Shown here one piece after another: positions 17,246-25,538 of a DNA stretch of 64,000 bases. Position 1 is the first letter of the stretch. The number at the start of each line of letters is the position of its first letter. Both the position numbers and the translations under genes were made by a program. Source of the DNA: Candidatus Poribacteria bacterium (GTDB lineage Bacteria; Poribacteria; WGA-4E; JAJDTR01); the NCBI GenBank assembly GCA_022827055.1, contig JAJDTR010000127.1, positions 30,287 through 94,286 of the forward strand, read 5' to 3'. The notes beneath the pieces are model-generated. The model had not been told where the DNA came from. It did no database searches and was given only the letters and a program-made list of their open reading frames with translations.

Positions 17246-17659
17246 GTGAATATTACTACGAATTACAATCCGTTCGGGTAATGACATTCTTCTGTAGCAT
17301 AATCTGTTAAATTGAGGAATGAGCAAACTGAATGAAGTTTAAGAAATTGAATTCGGTATTTGTTTGGCGAAGTCCGGTGCGGTTAGAAAGGGATCTCTAT
17401 CGCACCTACCGGGTTTGGAGTGAATTAGAATTTCTGATTTAAATGATTAAACGTCATACAGTTTGCCCTACGACGGAGTGCTCGACCTTTTGACGGGTGT
17501 TTCGTAGCATTTACATTTTTTGCTTGCATCAGATTTGAATTTTGTGTAAACTAATAGCACGTTTCAAGACGCATGTGTTAGGTGCCTATCTGTGCGTTGC
17601 ACACAGATAAGGCGATCCTCTTTGAAATGCAACGGATTAAATCGAAAAGGAGTAGACAC
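17246..17659. other. Intergenic region: interrupted P2 palindrome and promoter
   Basis: No gene is supported in these 414 bases. At 17376-17411 a palindrome of family P2 (GGTGCGGTTAG...CGCACCTACCG) is interrupted by GGGATCTCTAT at 17390-17400; an uninterrupted copy is at 43904-43930. A sigma-70-like promoter for the LamG gene lies at 17524-17552. Confidence 0.65.
17524..17552 (+). promoter_or_regulatory. Putative sigma-70 promoter for LamG gene
   Basis: TTGCAT, a 17-base spacer and TAAACT lie 108 bases upstream of the ATG at 17660. Spacing is ideal and each box deviates from consensus at two positions. Seen by eye only. Confidence 0.45.
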
Positions 17660-18466
17660 ATGAAAACGGGATTTCTTCTAATATGCGCAGGCTTAATCGG
17701 CATCGCCGCGCTCATGTCAACGAACAGTACAGCACAGATTGACCTTTCCAATGCCTTGGGGATTTATCTCTTTGACGAGGGTGAGGGCAAAGTAGCTGGA
17801 GATTCAAGCGGCAATGGCAGCGATGGAGAACTGTTGAACGATGTCAAATGGGTCGACGGAAAATTCGGCACGGCGCTCCAGTTTGACGGTTTGACGTCTG
17901 TTGTCGAGTTGAACAACCCTATGAATGTAGGCGAGTACGGCACAAGTCACAGTATTTCCATTTGGGCAAACCTTGCCGCACAACAAAATCCTCACGCCGA
18001 CATGATCGGCAACCACGGTAAACCCGGCGGGTATGAGATTGAACAACGGGGTGAGGAACATAACAAGTTCTACTTTGGCATGAAAATCAACGACGCATGG
18101 CAAGGCGGACCTTGGGCGGAGCGCCCCTCAACGCAGCTCGCCGATGGCGTATGGGAACATCTAGTGGTCACACGCGACGGTGACACCGTAAAGCACTATC
18201 TGAACGGCGATCAAACCGTTGAATACGGGATTGACCCCGATGTGGTTGAGGATACCACCGAATCCAATTTCTTCATCGGCAACAGTGCCTGTTGCGGGGA
18301 CGGTAGAATCATCACCGGCACATTGGATGAGGCTGCCATATTTACGGTCGCGCTAACCGAAGCAGACGTCGCCGCTCTTGCGGGAGGACTAGTGAATGCT
18401 ACGTCTGTCGACAGCGCCGGCAAAATGACCACCACCTGGGGTCAGCTTAAGTCCCAGTATAAATAA
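17660..18466 (+). CDS. Secreted LamG/concanavalin-like domain protein (tandem copy 1)
   Basis: 268 residues from ATG at 17660, which follows AAAAGGAGTAGACAC; the frame is open further upstream to 17582 but the paralogue also starts at MK. A signal peptide (KTGFLLICAGLIGIAALMS, cut near AQIDL) is followed by one LamG jelly-roll domain: GIYLFDEGEGK, a W.NLAAQQN strand, HYLNGDQTVEYG and FIGNSACCGDGR. The C-terminus ends GKMTTTWGQLKSQYK, a tail shared by all five LamG proteins in the window. LamG domains bind carbohydrates or proteins. Strongly similar to the next gene (HGKPGGYEIEQRG block), so a tandem duplication. A hairpin terminator follows. Confidence 0.9.
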   Translation: MKTGFLLICAGLIGIAALMSTNSTAQIDLSNALGIYLFDEGEGKVAGDSSGNGSDGELLNDVKWVDGKFGTALQFDGLTSVVELNNPMNVGEYGTSHSISIWANLAAQQNPHADMIGNHGKPGGYEIEQRGEEHNKFYFGMKINDAWQGGPWAERPSTQLADGVWEHLVVTRDGDTVKHYLNGDQTVEYGIDPDVVEDTTESNFFIGNSACCGDGRIITGTLDEAAIFTVALTEADVAALAGGLVNATSVDSAGKMTTTWGQLKSQYK

Positions 18467-18525
18467 CAATCTGCTTTCTGCAAGGGAGCCACATCCCTTG
18501 AGGTAAAGTGCATCGGATTCAAATT

Positions 18526-18566
18526 AGGGATGGCTCTTAATGGGAACATTGAGCCATCCCTTTTTT
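18526..18566 (+). terminator. Rho-independent terminator
   Basis: AGGGATGGCTC (18526-18536), a 14-base loop, GAGCCATCCCT (18551-18561) and a run of T to 18566. The stem is a perfect 11 base pairs. It lies 60 bases after the LamG stop; another small hairpin (CAAGGGA/TCCCTTG) occupies 18481-18500. Confidence 0.88.
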
Positions 18567-18591
18567 CATATCTTAATGTAAAGATGATGGG

Positions 18592-18620
18592 TTGTACTTT
18601 CCCTTCTTCTTCCGTAGAAT
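18592..18620 (+). promoter_or_regulatory. Putative sigma-70 promoter for second LamG gene
   Basis: TTGTAC, a 17-base spacer and TAGAAT lie 55 bases before the ATG at 18675 and just after the terminator of the preceding gene, implying that the tandem copies are transcribed separately. Confidence 0.5.
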
Positions 18621-18674
18621 CCGAAATCGCATAGCGTCGTTCCCTCCGTTTCGGAATATTTAAGGACTACCCAC

Positions 18675-19484
18675 ATGAAATCGAAAATCCAGCTTATTTG
18701 GTATAGTTTGATTGGGATTTGCGTGTGTTTCGCATTCGAGATCTCGGCACAAATAAAAGTTGAAGACACCGTTGGAATCTGGCTCTTTGACGAGGGACGA
18801 GGAAAGAACGCCAAGGAGATGGCTGGAAAGGGGCTTGATGGAGAACTGATTAACGGTCCCAAATGGGTTAACGGCAAGTTTGGAAAAGCGATTCGCTTTG
18901 ATGGATCGCCTCAGTTCGTGGAGGTCAATGATCCGCTGAATGTGGGAGAGTTCGGGACGAGCCATAGCATTTCGGTGTGGGTGAATCCAGATGCCACGCA
19001 GAACAAGCACGCGGACATGCTAGGGAATCACGGCAAACCCGGTGGGTATGAGATTGAACAACGGGGAGGCGAGCATAACAACTTTTACTTTGGGATGAAA
19101 ATCAATGACACGTGGCAGGGTGGACCTTGGGCGGATCGGCCTTCGACCAAGATCCCTGACGGAGAGTGGAGTCATTTTGTTGTTATACGCGATACCAAGA
19201 CCATCAAGCACTATTTGAACGGAAAGAAAACAGTTGAATATAAAATCTCAGACGACCGAGTGGATGACAGCAACGCAAATTTTCTCTTTGGCCACAGTGC
19301 CTGCTGCGCAGGCCGCAATTTTAAGGGTATGCTAGACGAGATAGTCATATTCAAGAAAGCGTTAGACACGGACGACATTCGAGGGCTTTCCAGAGGTGTG
19401 GAGTGGGCAATGCAGGTCGAATCAAGGGGCAAATTTACAACAAGCTGGGGAAAACTCAAAACCCACTACGTTCGGATACCGTAA
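18675..19484 (+). CDS. Secreted LamG domain protein (tandem copy 2)
   Basis: 269 residues. Signal peptide (KSKIQLIWYSLIGICVCFAF, cut near ISAQ), then a single LamG domain with GIWLFDEGRGK, NHGKPGGYEIEQRG, HYLNGKKTVEY and FLFGHSACCAGR. The tail is GKFTTSWGKLKTHY. It is nearly colinear with the 17660-18466 protein. The paired cysteines in SACC are common to both copies and absent from the other three LamG proteins of the window. ATG is preceded by TTTAAGGACTACCCAC. Confidence 0.9.
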   Translation: MKSKIQLIWYSLIGICVCFAFEISAQIKVEDTVGIWLFDEGRGKNAKEMAGKGLDGELINGPKWVNGKFGKAIRFDGSPQFVEVNDPLNVGEFGTSHSISVWVNPDATQNKHADMLGNHGKPGGYEIEQRGGEHNNFYFGMKINDTWQGGPWADRPSTKIPDGEWSHFVVIRDTKTIKHYLNGKKTVEYKISDDRVDDSNANFLFGHSACCAGRNFKGMLDEIVIFKKALDTDDIRGLSRGVEWAMQVESRGKFTTSWGKLKTHYVRIP

Positions 19485-19818
19485 AAGGCTTCGCCTGTTG
19501 ATGCAGAGCACCTACACCGCGTATCATTGGATCGCAAGTGTTTTGTGGCTAGTGATTAGTAGTCAGTGGATCTCTATCGCGTTCGCTATTCACTCGCTTG
19601 GTGGTCAGTGAAGACCTTGAAACCGTAAGACGTACAATGAATAGGAACTCTATCGCGCTCCTTATTCACTAGCTTGATTCCAACTACAAACCGGGAGGAA
19701 ATGGGCATTCACGCAGGGTACGCTCAAAAAATGGCAAAAAGACCGTGGCAATTCGTAGTAATCGACTCTAGAAATCGGTACTCTAAACAATTACATTGGA
19801 CCCAAGCCGACCACTGAC
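19485..19818. other. Intergenic region with inserted short repeats
   Basis: No gene is supported. Two copies of the short element with core TCTATCGC occur at about 19568-19599 and 19646-19680. The first sits inside a repeat made of GTGGCTAGTGATTAG and GTGGTCAGTG pieces, whose inverted relative is the CCACTAACCACT tract at 50102-50135. The facing genes are convergent (18675 plus, 19819 minus). Confidence 0.6.
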
Positions 19819-20640
19819 TCAATCTCCAGCTTTAATTGCCCCCCACGTCACGGCGATCTTTCCGGACGCTTCCACGGCGTAAAATCGCTTTAACGAACCT
19901 CGCATTGCACGCTTAATTTCGCCCTCTGTCAAAGCGGTGCTGTAGAGAGCGACTTCATCAATAATGCCCTTGAACCACTGTTGAACACCGCCGCCGACCC
20001 AATTTCTTCCGCCAATCTTCAACCCTGTCTCCTTTGCGTCCACTTTGGGTACAAGGTCAATTTCTTCCGCCGACTCTCCATTTACGTAGAGCACACGTTT
20101 ATTGGACCTCCTATCGTCCTGCACTCCGGCGACGTGGTACCATTTATTCGGCTGAATTTCCGGTCCGTTCCCCGTGGCATTTTCAGCTCTAGATTGGAAA
20201 GCCAGTTGGTTTTTGTTGGTTATAGAGAGTCGATATGTCGGTGTGTTGTCCCAGACGAGCCCTCCCTCCTTAAAATAGGTCTTGTCAATGACGGAATAGA
20301 ACTCTTTGTTTACAACCTTGGGGAATATCCATGCCATGATTGTGAAGCTTCCTTTGTCGCCAATATCCAGCGACAGATTGTCGTGGTCAGCAACCTCGAC
20401 GTGCCCCTTGAATCCCGTGAATTCCAGTGCGTTGGCAAACTTCCCCCCGTTCACCCATTTGACGCCCTTTCCCACCAAGGTCGTCGTGTGACCGTTCAGA
20501 CTTAGGTCTCTCGTGTTCGTGCCCTCTCCTTCGTCAAAGGGAAGATAGAGAACGAGTGACTCGTCCTGTATTGCGTCTACATTCCAAGAAAACAGAGCGG
20601 TAAAGCAAGCAATCATTATGCCCAGAAATAGCGCCTTCAT
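19819..20640 (-). CDS. Secreted LamG domain protein
   Basis: 273 residues from the ATG at 20640, chosen because AAGGAGGATGAGCAC precedes it; the upstream open frame to 20694 adds 18 non-signal residues. Signal peptide KALFLGIMIACFTALFSW, then LamG hallmarks: LPFDEGEGT, FTIMAWIFPK, WYHVAGVQDD, LYVNGE and FKGIIDEVALYSTALTE. The tail GKIAVTWGAIKAGD again carries the shared motif. It is more distant from the tandem pair and resembles the pentraxin/LamG type typical of carbohydrate binding. It is transcribed divergently from the membrane-protein gene at 20910. Confidence 0.9.
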   Translation of the reverse strand: MKALFLGIMIACFTALFSWNVDAIQDESLVLYLPFDEGEGTNTRDLSLNGHTTTLVGKGVKWVNGGKFANALEFTGFKGHVEVADHDNLSLDIGDKGSFTIMAWIFPKVVNKEFYSVIDKTYFKEGGLVWDNTPTYRLSITNKNQLAFQSRAENATGNGPEIQPNKWYHVAGVQDDRRSNKRVLYVNGESAEEIDLVPKVDAKETGLKIGGRNWVGGGVQQWFKGIIDEVALYSTALTEGEIKRAMRGSLKRFYAVEASGKIAVTWGAIKAGD

Positions 20641-20813
20641 GTGCTCATCCTCCTTTATCAGCGTGAGTACCTCAAAAAACCCATGGCACTCCATTTTAGC
20701 ACGTTGTGCGTCTCAAATCAAGAAAAACCATTTGCAGAATCGTGCCCGTGTAGAGTGCACCTAGGTTCCTATGACATATTGTGGTAGCTTGATACCGGTG
20801 TTTCCATAATTCT

Positions 20814-20882
20814 TTGAACAGAAGACCGCCCCTTTATGATATAATCGGCGAGAATAAACCCATGGGTCACTCACCTGTGACC
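20814..20882 (+). promoter_or_regulatory. Putative promoter and inverted-repeat operator
   Basis: TATAAT at 20840-20845, with TTGAAC at 20814-20819 (20-base spacing, longer than ideal; TATGAT at 20835 is an alternative). Just downstream GGTCAC-N6-GTGACC at 20865-20882 is a perfect inverted repeat between promoter and the start codon at 20910, where a repressor could bind. Confidence 0.4.
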
Positions 20883-20909
20883 GATTGATTGAAGAGGAAG
20901 ACGTTCTAT

Positions 20910-22835
20910 ATGACCGTCAACGCAGCAAACCAAAAGATAAGTGTTACATGGCGAGCGGTCATTATAGGTCTCCTCCTCATCCCGTTGAATGCCGTCTGGA
21001 TTATGCAGATGGAAGCGGTCTACTACTCCGCCCACTCGACGTTAATCGCTCTCTTCTTCAACGTCGTGTGCAATATCCTCATCCTGATACTGTTGAATAT
21101 TCCGTTACGAAAACTATCGCCGAATTTGGCTTTCAACCAAGGGGAACTGCTCACTGTGTATGTGATGCTGAGTTTGTCCTCCGCTCTCGTCGGTCATAGC
21201 ATGTTACAAATTCTACCGCCGACGATGGCGGCTCCCTTGGCGTTAGCAACGCCGGAGAACGACTGGCACGACCTGTTCTGGCGGCACATCCCGCAATGGC
21301 TCGCTATCAGCGACGAACGAGCGCTTGAAGGGTATGTCAGAGGTGTCAAGAAGGGTGAGCCAACGCTGTATTTGCCGCGAAATATCGAAGCCTGGCTTGT
21401 ACCGGTACTCGCGTGGTCTGTATTCGTTGTCCTGCTCATGTTTGTCATGCTTTGTATAAACATCATCATCCGCAAGCAGTGGACGGACAGAGAGAAGTTG
21501 ACATACCCGATTGCCCAACTGCCATTCGAGATGACAAAGTCGGGGACTAAATTGTTTAGCAGCAAGCTGTTTTGGCTGAGTTTTTCCATTGTCGGACTCA
21601 TCGGAATCGTTAATGGATTGAGTTACTTTTTTCCCAACGTCCCCTATCTCCGTAACACACCGCCGTTTGACCTAGCCGTCTACTTTACAACCAAACCGTG
21701 GAACGCGCTGGGAAAGACTGCGCTTCTGATTCGACCGTTCATCTTGGGGCTTGTTTTTCTCATTCCGCTGGACATCGCTTTTTCCTGTTGGTTCTTCTTC
21801 TTTTTCTGGAAAGCTCAGTTGATTTCCGCAAGCGCTTTAGGCTGGCGAGAACGCCCCGAGTTTCCCGAGCAAAGCATGGGAGCGTACATTGCCCTGTTCG
21901 GTATCGCATTTTGGATGGGCAGACGTCATTTGATACGATTCTTCAAATCGGCGTGGAATGCAGACCTTCGGACCAACGCCAACGAAGACACAACCGAGCC
22001 GCTAAGATACCGCACAGCAGTGATCGGGCTTATCTTGGGTTTCGCCTTCCTCACGGTATTCTGTTGGTATGCGGGCATGTCGATGTGGGCAGCGGCAGTC
22101 TTCTTCGCACTGTTTTTGATGACCGAGATTGGGATTACGCGAATTCGCGCCGAGGTCGGGTCACCAATCCACGACCTCCACTTTGCAGGCCCCGAATATT
22201 TAATGGTAGACGCCGTTGGGACGCGGAAACTTGGAGCGGGCAGCTTGACCGTGATGTCCTTCTTCTGGTTTCTGACACGTGCGCACTACAGTGATGTCAT
22301 GCCTCACCAGCTTGAAGGATTCAAGCTGGCAGATCGCGCACGAATGAAGCAGCGTGGTATTCTTGTCGCCATGCTCGTTGCGATAATCTTTGGTACAATC
22401 GTCGCATTCTGGGCAATTCTCGATGCGTCCTACAGGTTTGGAAGCGCTTGGAGCGGCAGCGAACCTTTCCTACGCTTGAGTGGCTGGCTGACCTACTCAA
22501 AGTCGACAGACTTCGCCGGGATCGGTTTCTTTACTTACGGTCTTTTGTTTGGCTTTTTCTTGATGGCGATGCGACTTCGTTTCATTTGGTGGCCCTTCCA
22601 TCCCGCGGGTTATGCCGTGTCTAGCACCTATGGAATGCGCGGTCTATGGTCGATGTTTTTTCTCGCTTGGTTGGTCAAACTACTGGTTCTGAAACACGGC
22701 GGACTAAGGCTGCACCGCCGAATTTTGCCACTGTTCTACGGCATGATTCTTGGCGATTTCGTAGTAGGCGGATTTTGGGCGCTGTTCGGCGTGGTATTCC
22801 AAACTCCCACCTACAATTTTTTGAAGTGGTGGTAG
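20910..22835 (+). CDS. Polytopic membrane protein, DUF6785/DUF6784-like
   Basis: 641 residues from ATG at 20910 (a TTG seven codons upstream is also open; GAGGAAG at 20894-20900 better fits the ATG). About 14 hydrophobic segments. It shares with 4740-6710: an ATPENDW motif, RKQWTDREKLTYPI, TTKPWNALGK, IPLDIAFSC, RIRAEVGSPIH and HQLEGFKLAD. Charged loops are short, as in a transporter or membrane-embedded enzyme, but no catalytic signature is recognised. The cupin gene follows 63 bases later and may be cotranscribed. Confidence 0.87.
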   Translation: MTVNAANQKISVTWRAVIIGLLLIPLNAVWIMQMEAVYYSAHSTLIALFFNVVCNILILILLNIPLRKLSPNLAFNQGELLTVYVMLSLSSALVGHSMLQILPPTMAAPLALATPENDWHDLFWRHIPQWLAISDERALEGYVRGVKKGEPTLYLPRNIEAWLVPVLAWSVFVVLLMFVMLCINIIIRKQWTDREKLTYPIAQLPFEMTKSGTKLFSSKLFWLSFSIVGLIGIVNGLSYFFPNVPYLRNTPPFDLAVYFTTKPWNALGKTALLIRPFILGLVFLIPLDIAFSCWFFFFFWKAQLISASALGWRERPEFPEQSMGAYIALFGIAFWMGRRHLIRFFKSAWNADLRTNANEDTTEPLRYRTAVIGLILGFAFLTVFCWYAGMSMWAAAVFFALFLMTEIGITRIRAEVGSPIHDLHFAGPEYLMVDAVGTRKLGAGSLTVMSFFWFLTRAHYSDVMPHQLEGFKLADRARMKQRGILVAMLVAIIFGTIVAFWAILDASYRFGSAWSGSEPFLRLSGWLTYSKSTDFAGIGFFTYGLLFGFFLMAMRLRFIWWPFHPAGYAVSSTYGMRGLWSMFFLAWLVKLLVLKHGGLRLHRRILPLFYGMILGDFVVGGFWALFGVVFQTPTYNFLKWW

Positions 22836-22898
22836 TAATCTTTCTGCTATAATGATAGGAATGTAGTTAACCATTTGTGCAAATAGGACGATAGAAAA

Positions 22899-23318
22899 AT
22901 GGCAAAAATCGAGAAATACAAAGGCTACGATACAGATCCCCCGATTCCAAAACCGGAAAAGAAAGTATTGCCGAATATCGTTACCGTTCGCGACGGGATG
23001 CCTGTCACATACCCTAACTGCAACGGCATCGGTGTACGGATTCTTCATCCCAGCAATCCAAAAGCGCCCGCGCAGAACATGAGCGTTGTCATGTTTTATG
23101 TTCCGCCCCATGTCGAGTTGGAACCCGGCACATCGCACTACCCAGAGGAATGTTACGCCATACTGCGCGGAAAAGGTATAATGACGTTGGCAGGCGAGGA
23201 AGTAGAAGTAGAAGCGGGCATGTTCATCCACCTGCCGCCTTGGTGCGAGCATGGCATCAAGAACACGGGTGACGAGACACTAGAGATATTAATCGTTACC
23301 TCACCGCCAAATCCTTAG
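22899..23318 (+). CDS. Single-domain cupin protein
   Basis: 139 residues. The two cupin motifs are visible: PGTSHYPEECYAILRG (about residues 78-93) and AGMFIHLPPWCEHGIKNTG (about 106-124), supplying His and Glu metal ligands. The fold hosts isomerases, dioxygenases and sugar-binding proteins, so the reaction is open. Located 63 bases after a polytopic membrane protein, it could modify or sense the same ligand. Confidence 0.85.
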   Translation: MAKIEKYKGYDTDPPIPKPEKKVLPNIVTVRDGMPVTYPNCNGIGVRILHPSNPKAPAQNMSVVMFYVPPHVELEPGTSHYPEECYAILRGKGIMTLAGEEVEVEAGMFIHLPPWCEHGIKNTGDETLEILIVTSPPNP

Positions 23319-23600
23319 CCTTCAAAATAGCGTGGCACCATTAGGGCGTGTTGACATTTCATCGCAACCGGACAATCAAGAGCGCTGCACAGACACATGT
23401 CGTTTCGTAGGGGTTGGGTCTCCCAACCCGTTGGCCGAGGAAAGATCTCTTGGGAACTCTATCGCATTCGCTATAAGGATCCCTATCGCGCTCCTTATTC
23501 AGTCGCTTGATCCTCGCCCCTGCGATTGGCACCCACCGGCGAATTATGGACACGCCTTACATAAATGTCAACAGAACCTAGGCACTGGAAAAAACTTTCC

Positions 23601-25400
23601 ATGAAAAAATCGTCTAACGCTTTGCTTCTATTCCTGACACTCGGGTACGTCGTCCACCAAACTTCGTGGCTTATCTATGCTACTGTAGATGCGCCTGATA
23701 GCCGCGTCATCCTTGCACAATACGAGTGGGGGGATGTCCAACATCACGTTTCGCTCGCCGACCTAAAGTTAGCCATCAACAAACTGTCGAGAAACCGTCG
23801 TGATGAACTCGTATCCAAAAAGAACGTCGTGGAATATCTTGAGGAACTTACGGACGAAAAACTAAAAATCCTAGACGCTACCGGTAGAAACTTGGACACA
23901 GATGCATCTTTGCTAAAATTGGTAAAGGAATATCAAGAACAACAAATGGTGCGGCGCTTGATAGAGATTGAAGTCGATGAGAAAGTCTTTTATACCAAAG
24001 CAGAGCTCAAGGCGTATTATGAGACCCACCAAGACGATTACGTAGCGAAAGCCGAGTCTCACGCCACCTGTATCAGCCTTACCAGCAGACACCGCGCGCA
24101 AGAGGTGTTTGACGAGATAAAAAATGGCAGGGACATCGCGGAATTGGCGGTAGAACTGTCAAGGAAGGGGGAGCTAACGGGCCCCGGTGATACCGAGTCC
24201 GAACCGGGCAAAATACGTCTTTTTGCCCAGACCGATTATCCACGCTGGAAGGAGTTTACTGACGCCGTATTCGCACTGGAGATGGGCGAAATGACTCGGG
24301 AGATTTTTGAAATCGAAGTCGACAATGTAACTTACTACATGATATTCCGTAAAGATGACTACATTCCCGAACGGCAAAAAGCCTACGATGAAGTTCGAGA
24401 AGACATTAGACGGAAAATCGGTGACCAGAAAAAACGCCTGCGCTTCGGACAGTGGATGAATATAATCCGCGACCGGGCGAAGTTCATTATCTATCCAGAT
24501 CTGCTTCCTGACGCATTAGCCACGGATGGCACCCAATCCGGCACGGCGAAAATTGAATCTAGCGAAGCTGACAAAACGGTAATTGCCGAATTTGAGTGTG
24601 ACGGCACGCAGCAACTTACACTGACGGAGATAAAATATGAGCTTGACGGCCTGCCTGATTTTGCGAAAGAGAAATATAAGGACAAGGCGGGAATTGAAGA
24701 ATATGTGAATCTCATGGCGGAGAGCCGCTTAATGTTATGCCTCGCCAAGAATATGAGAATTGATGAAGACATCAAGGTTATTGCCCTGGTTAGAGACTAT
24801 CAGCACAAAGTGCTAATCGATAAGGTAACTGAGCTGGAAATCAATCAGAAACTCCGTCTAACCGAGGAGGACTACCGGCGTTACTATGAGAAACACAAGG
24901 TAGACTATTTTCAATCGGAGAAGGTACGCCTTACGTGCATTACACTACAGAGCAAAGAGTTGGCGGAGCAAGTCTTACTACGGATTCGGGCAGGCGAAGA
25001 TATGGGCGAGATTGCTACCGAATTATCGGACAGGGGGGAACTGACGGTGGGACCGGGGTCAAATCCGAGGAGACCGGGCGATACAGGTTTTTTCACACAC
25101 GCATCGTACACTGAAAGAGCTAAGTCTTTCGCCGATGCCGCTTTTGCGCTTGAGGTCGGCGAAGTAGTAAAGCAGGTATTCCCAATCAAAGTTGAGGGAG
25201 AGCGGTATTTCCTAATCTTTCGAAAGGAGGAGTTTCGCGAGGCACGCCAGCCAGAATTTGAAGAGGATCGTCTGCGTAGACGCGTGGAAAAGGACGCTGA
25301 GCGCCGAGCACGCCAAGACCTTACCGAGGAATGGCTAAGCCGTCTGCGCGAACGAGCGCAAGTTAAAACCTTCCCAGACCGAATTCCGGAATCATTGTAG
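23601..25400 (+). CDS. Exported PpiC-type peptidyl-prolyl isomerase with two rotamase domains
   Basis: 599 residues from ATG at 23601. An in-frame ATG at 23565 exists, but the bases around it belong to a dispersed repeat (ATGTCAACAGAACCTA recurs at 44300), so the later start is preferred. A short hydrophobic N-terminus (ALLLFLTLGYVVHQTSW) acts as signal or anchor. The protein is an internal duplication: each half has a SurA-like alpha-helical chaperone region and a parvulin domain (about residues 145-255 and 430-550, ending in YYMIFRKDD and YFLIFRKEE). It probably assists folding of the many exported proteins here. Confidence 0.87.
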   Translation: MKKSSNALLLFLTLGYVVHQTSWLIYATVDAPDSRVILAQYEWGDVQHHVSLADLKLAINKLSRNRRDELVSKKNVVEYLEELTDEKLKILDATGRNLDTDASLLKLVKEYQEQQMVRRLIEIEVDEKVFYTKAELKAYYETHQDDYVAKAESHATCISLTSRHRAQEVFDEIKNGRDIAELAVELSRKGELTGPGDTESEPGKIRLFAQTDYPRWKEFTDAVFALEMGEMTREIFEIEVDNVTYYMIFRKDDYIPERQKAYDEVREDIRRKIGDQKKRLRFGQWMNIIRDRAKFIIYPDLLPDALATDGTQSGTAKIESSEADKTVIAEFECDGTQQLTLTEIKYELDGLPDFAKEKYKDKAGIEEYVNLMAESRLMLCLAKNMRIDEDIKVIALVRDYQHKVLIDKVTELEINQKLRLTEEDYRRYYEKHKVDYFQSEKVRLTCITLQSKELAEQVLLRIRAGEDMGEIATELSDRGELTVGPGSNPRRPGDTGFFTHASYTERAKSFADAAFALEVGEVVKQVFPIKVEGERYFLIFRKEEFREARQPEFEEDRLRRRVEKDAERRARQDLTEEWLSRLRERAQVKTFPDRIPESL

Positions 25401-25450
25401 AGGTGTACACCATCTTTTATGCCTGTCCCGTCACATGCGTCTCCTGCTCC

Positions 25451-25472
25451 GTCTGGATTGACAAATCCAGAC
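25451..25472. repeat. Palindromic repeat P4
   Basis: GTCTGGATT-GACA-AATCCAGAC is a perfect 9-bp stem with a 4-base loop between two convergent genes. A shorter copy in which the loop reads TGTC lies at 37850-37868 (CTGGATT/AATCCAG). No T-run follows, so termination is only possible, not evident. Confidence 0.6.
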
Positions 25473-25538
25473 CCACTCGTTGCTCTAATGTAAGCTAGGA
25501 CCTAAACCTCAAACCAGTCTCTCGCTCCAGCTACGACA

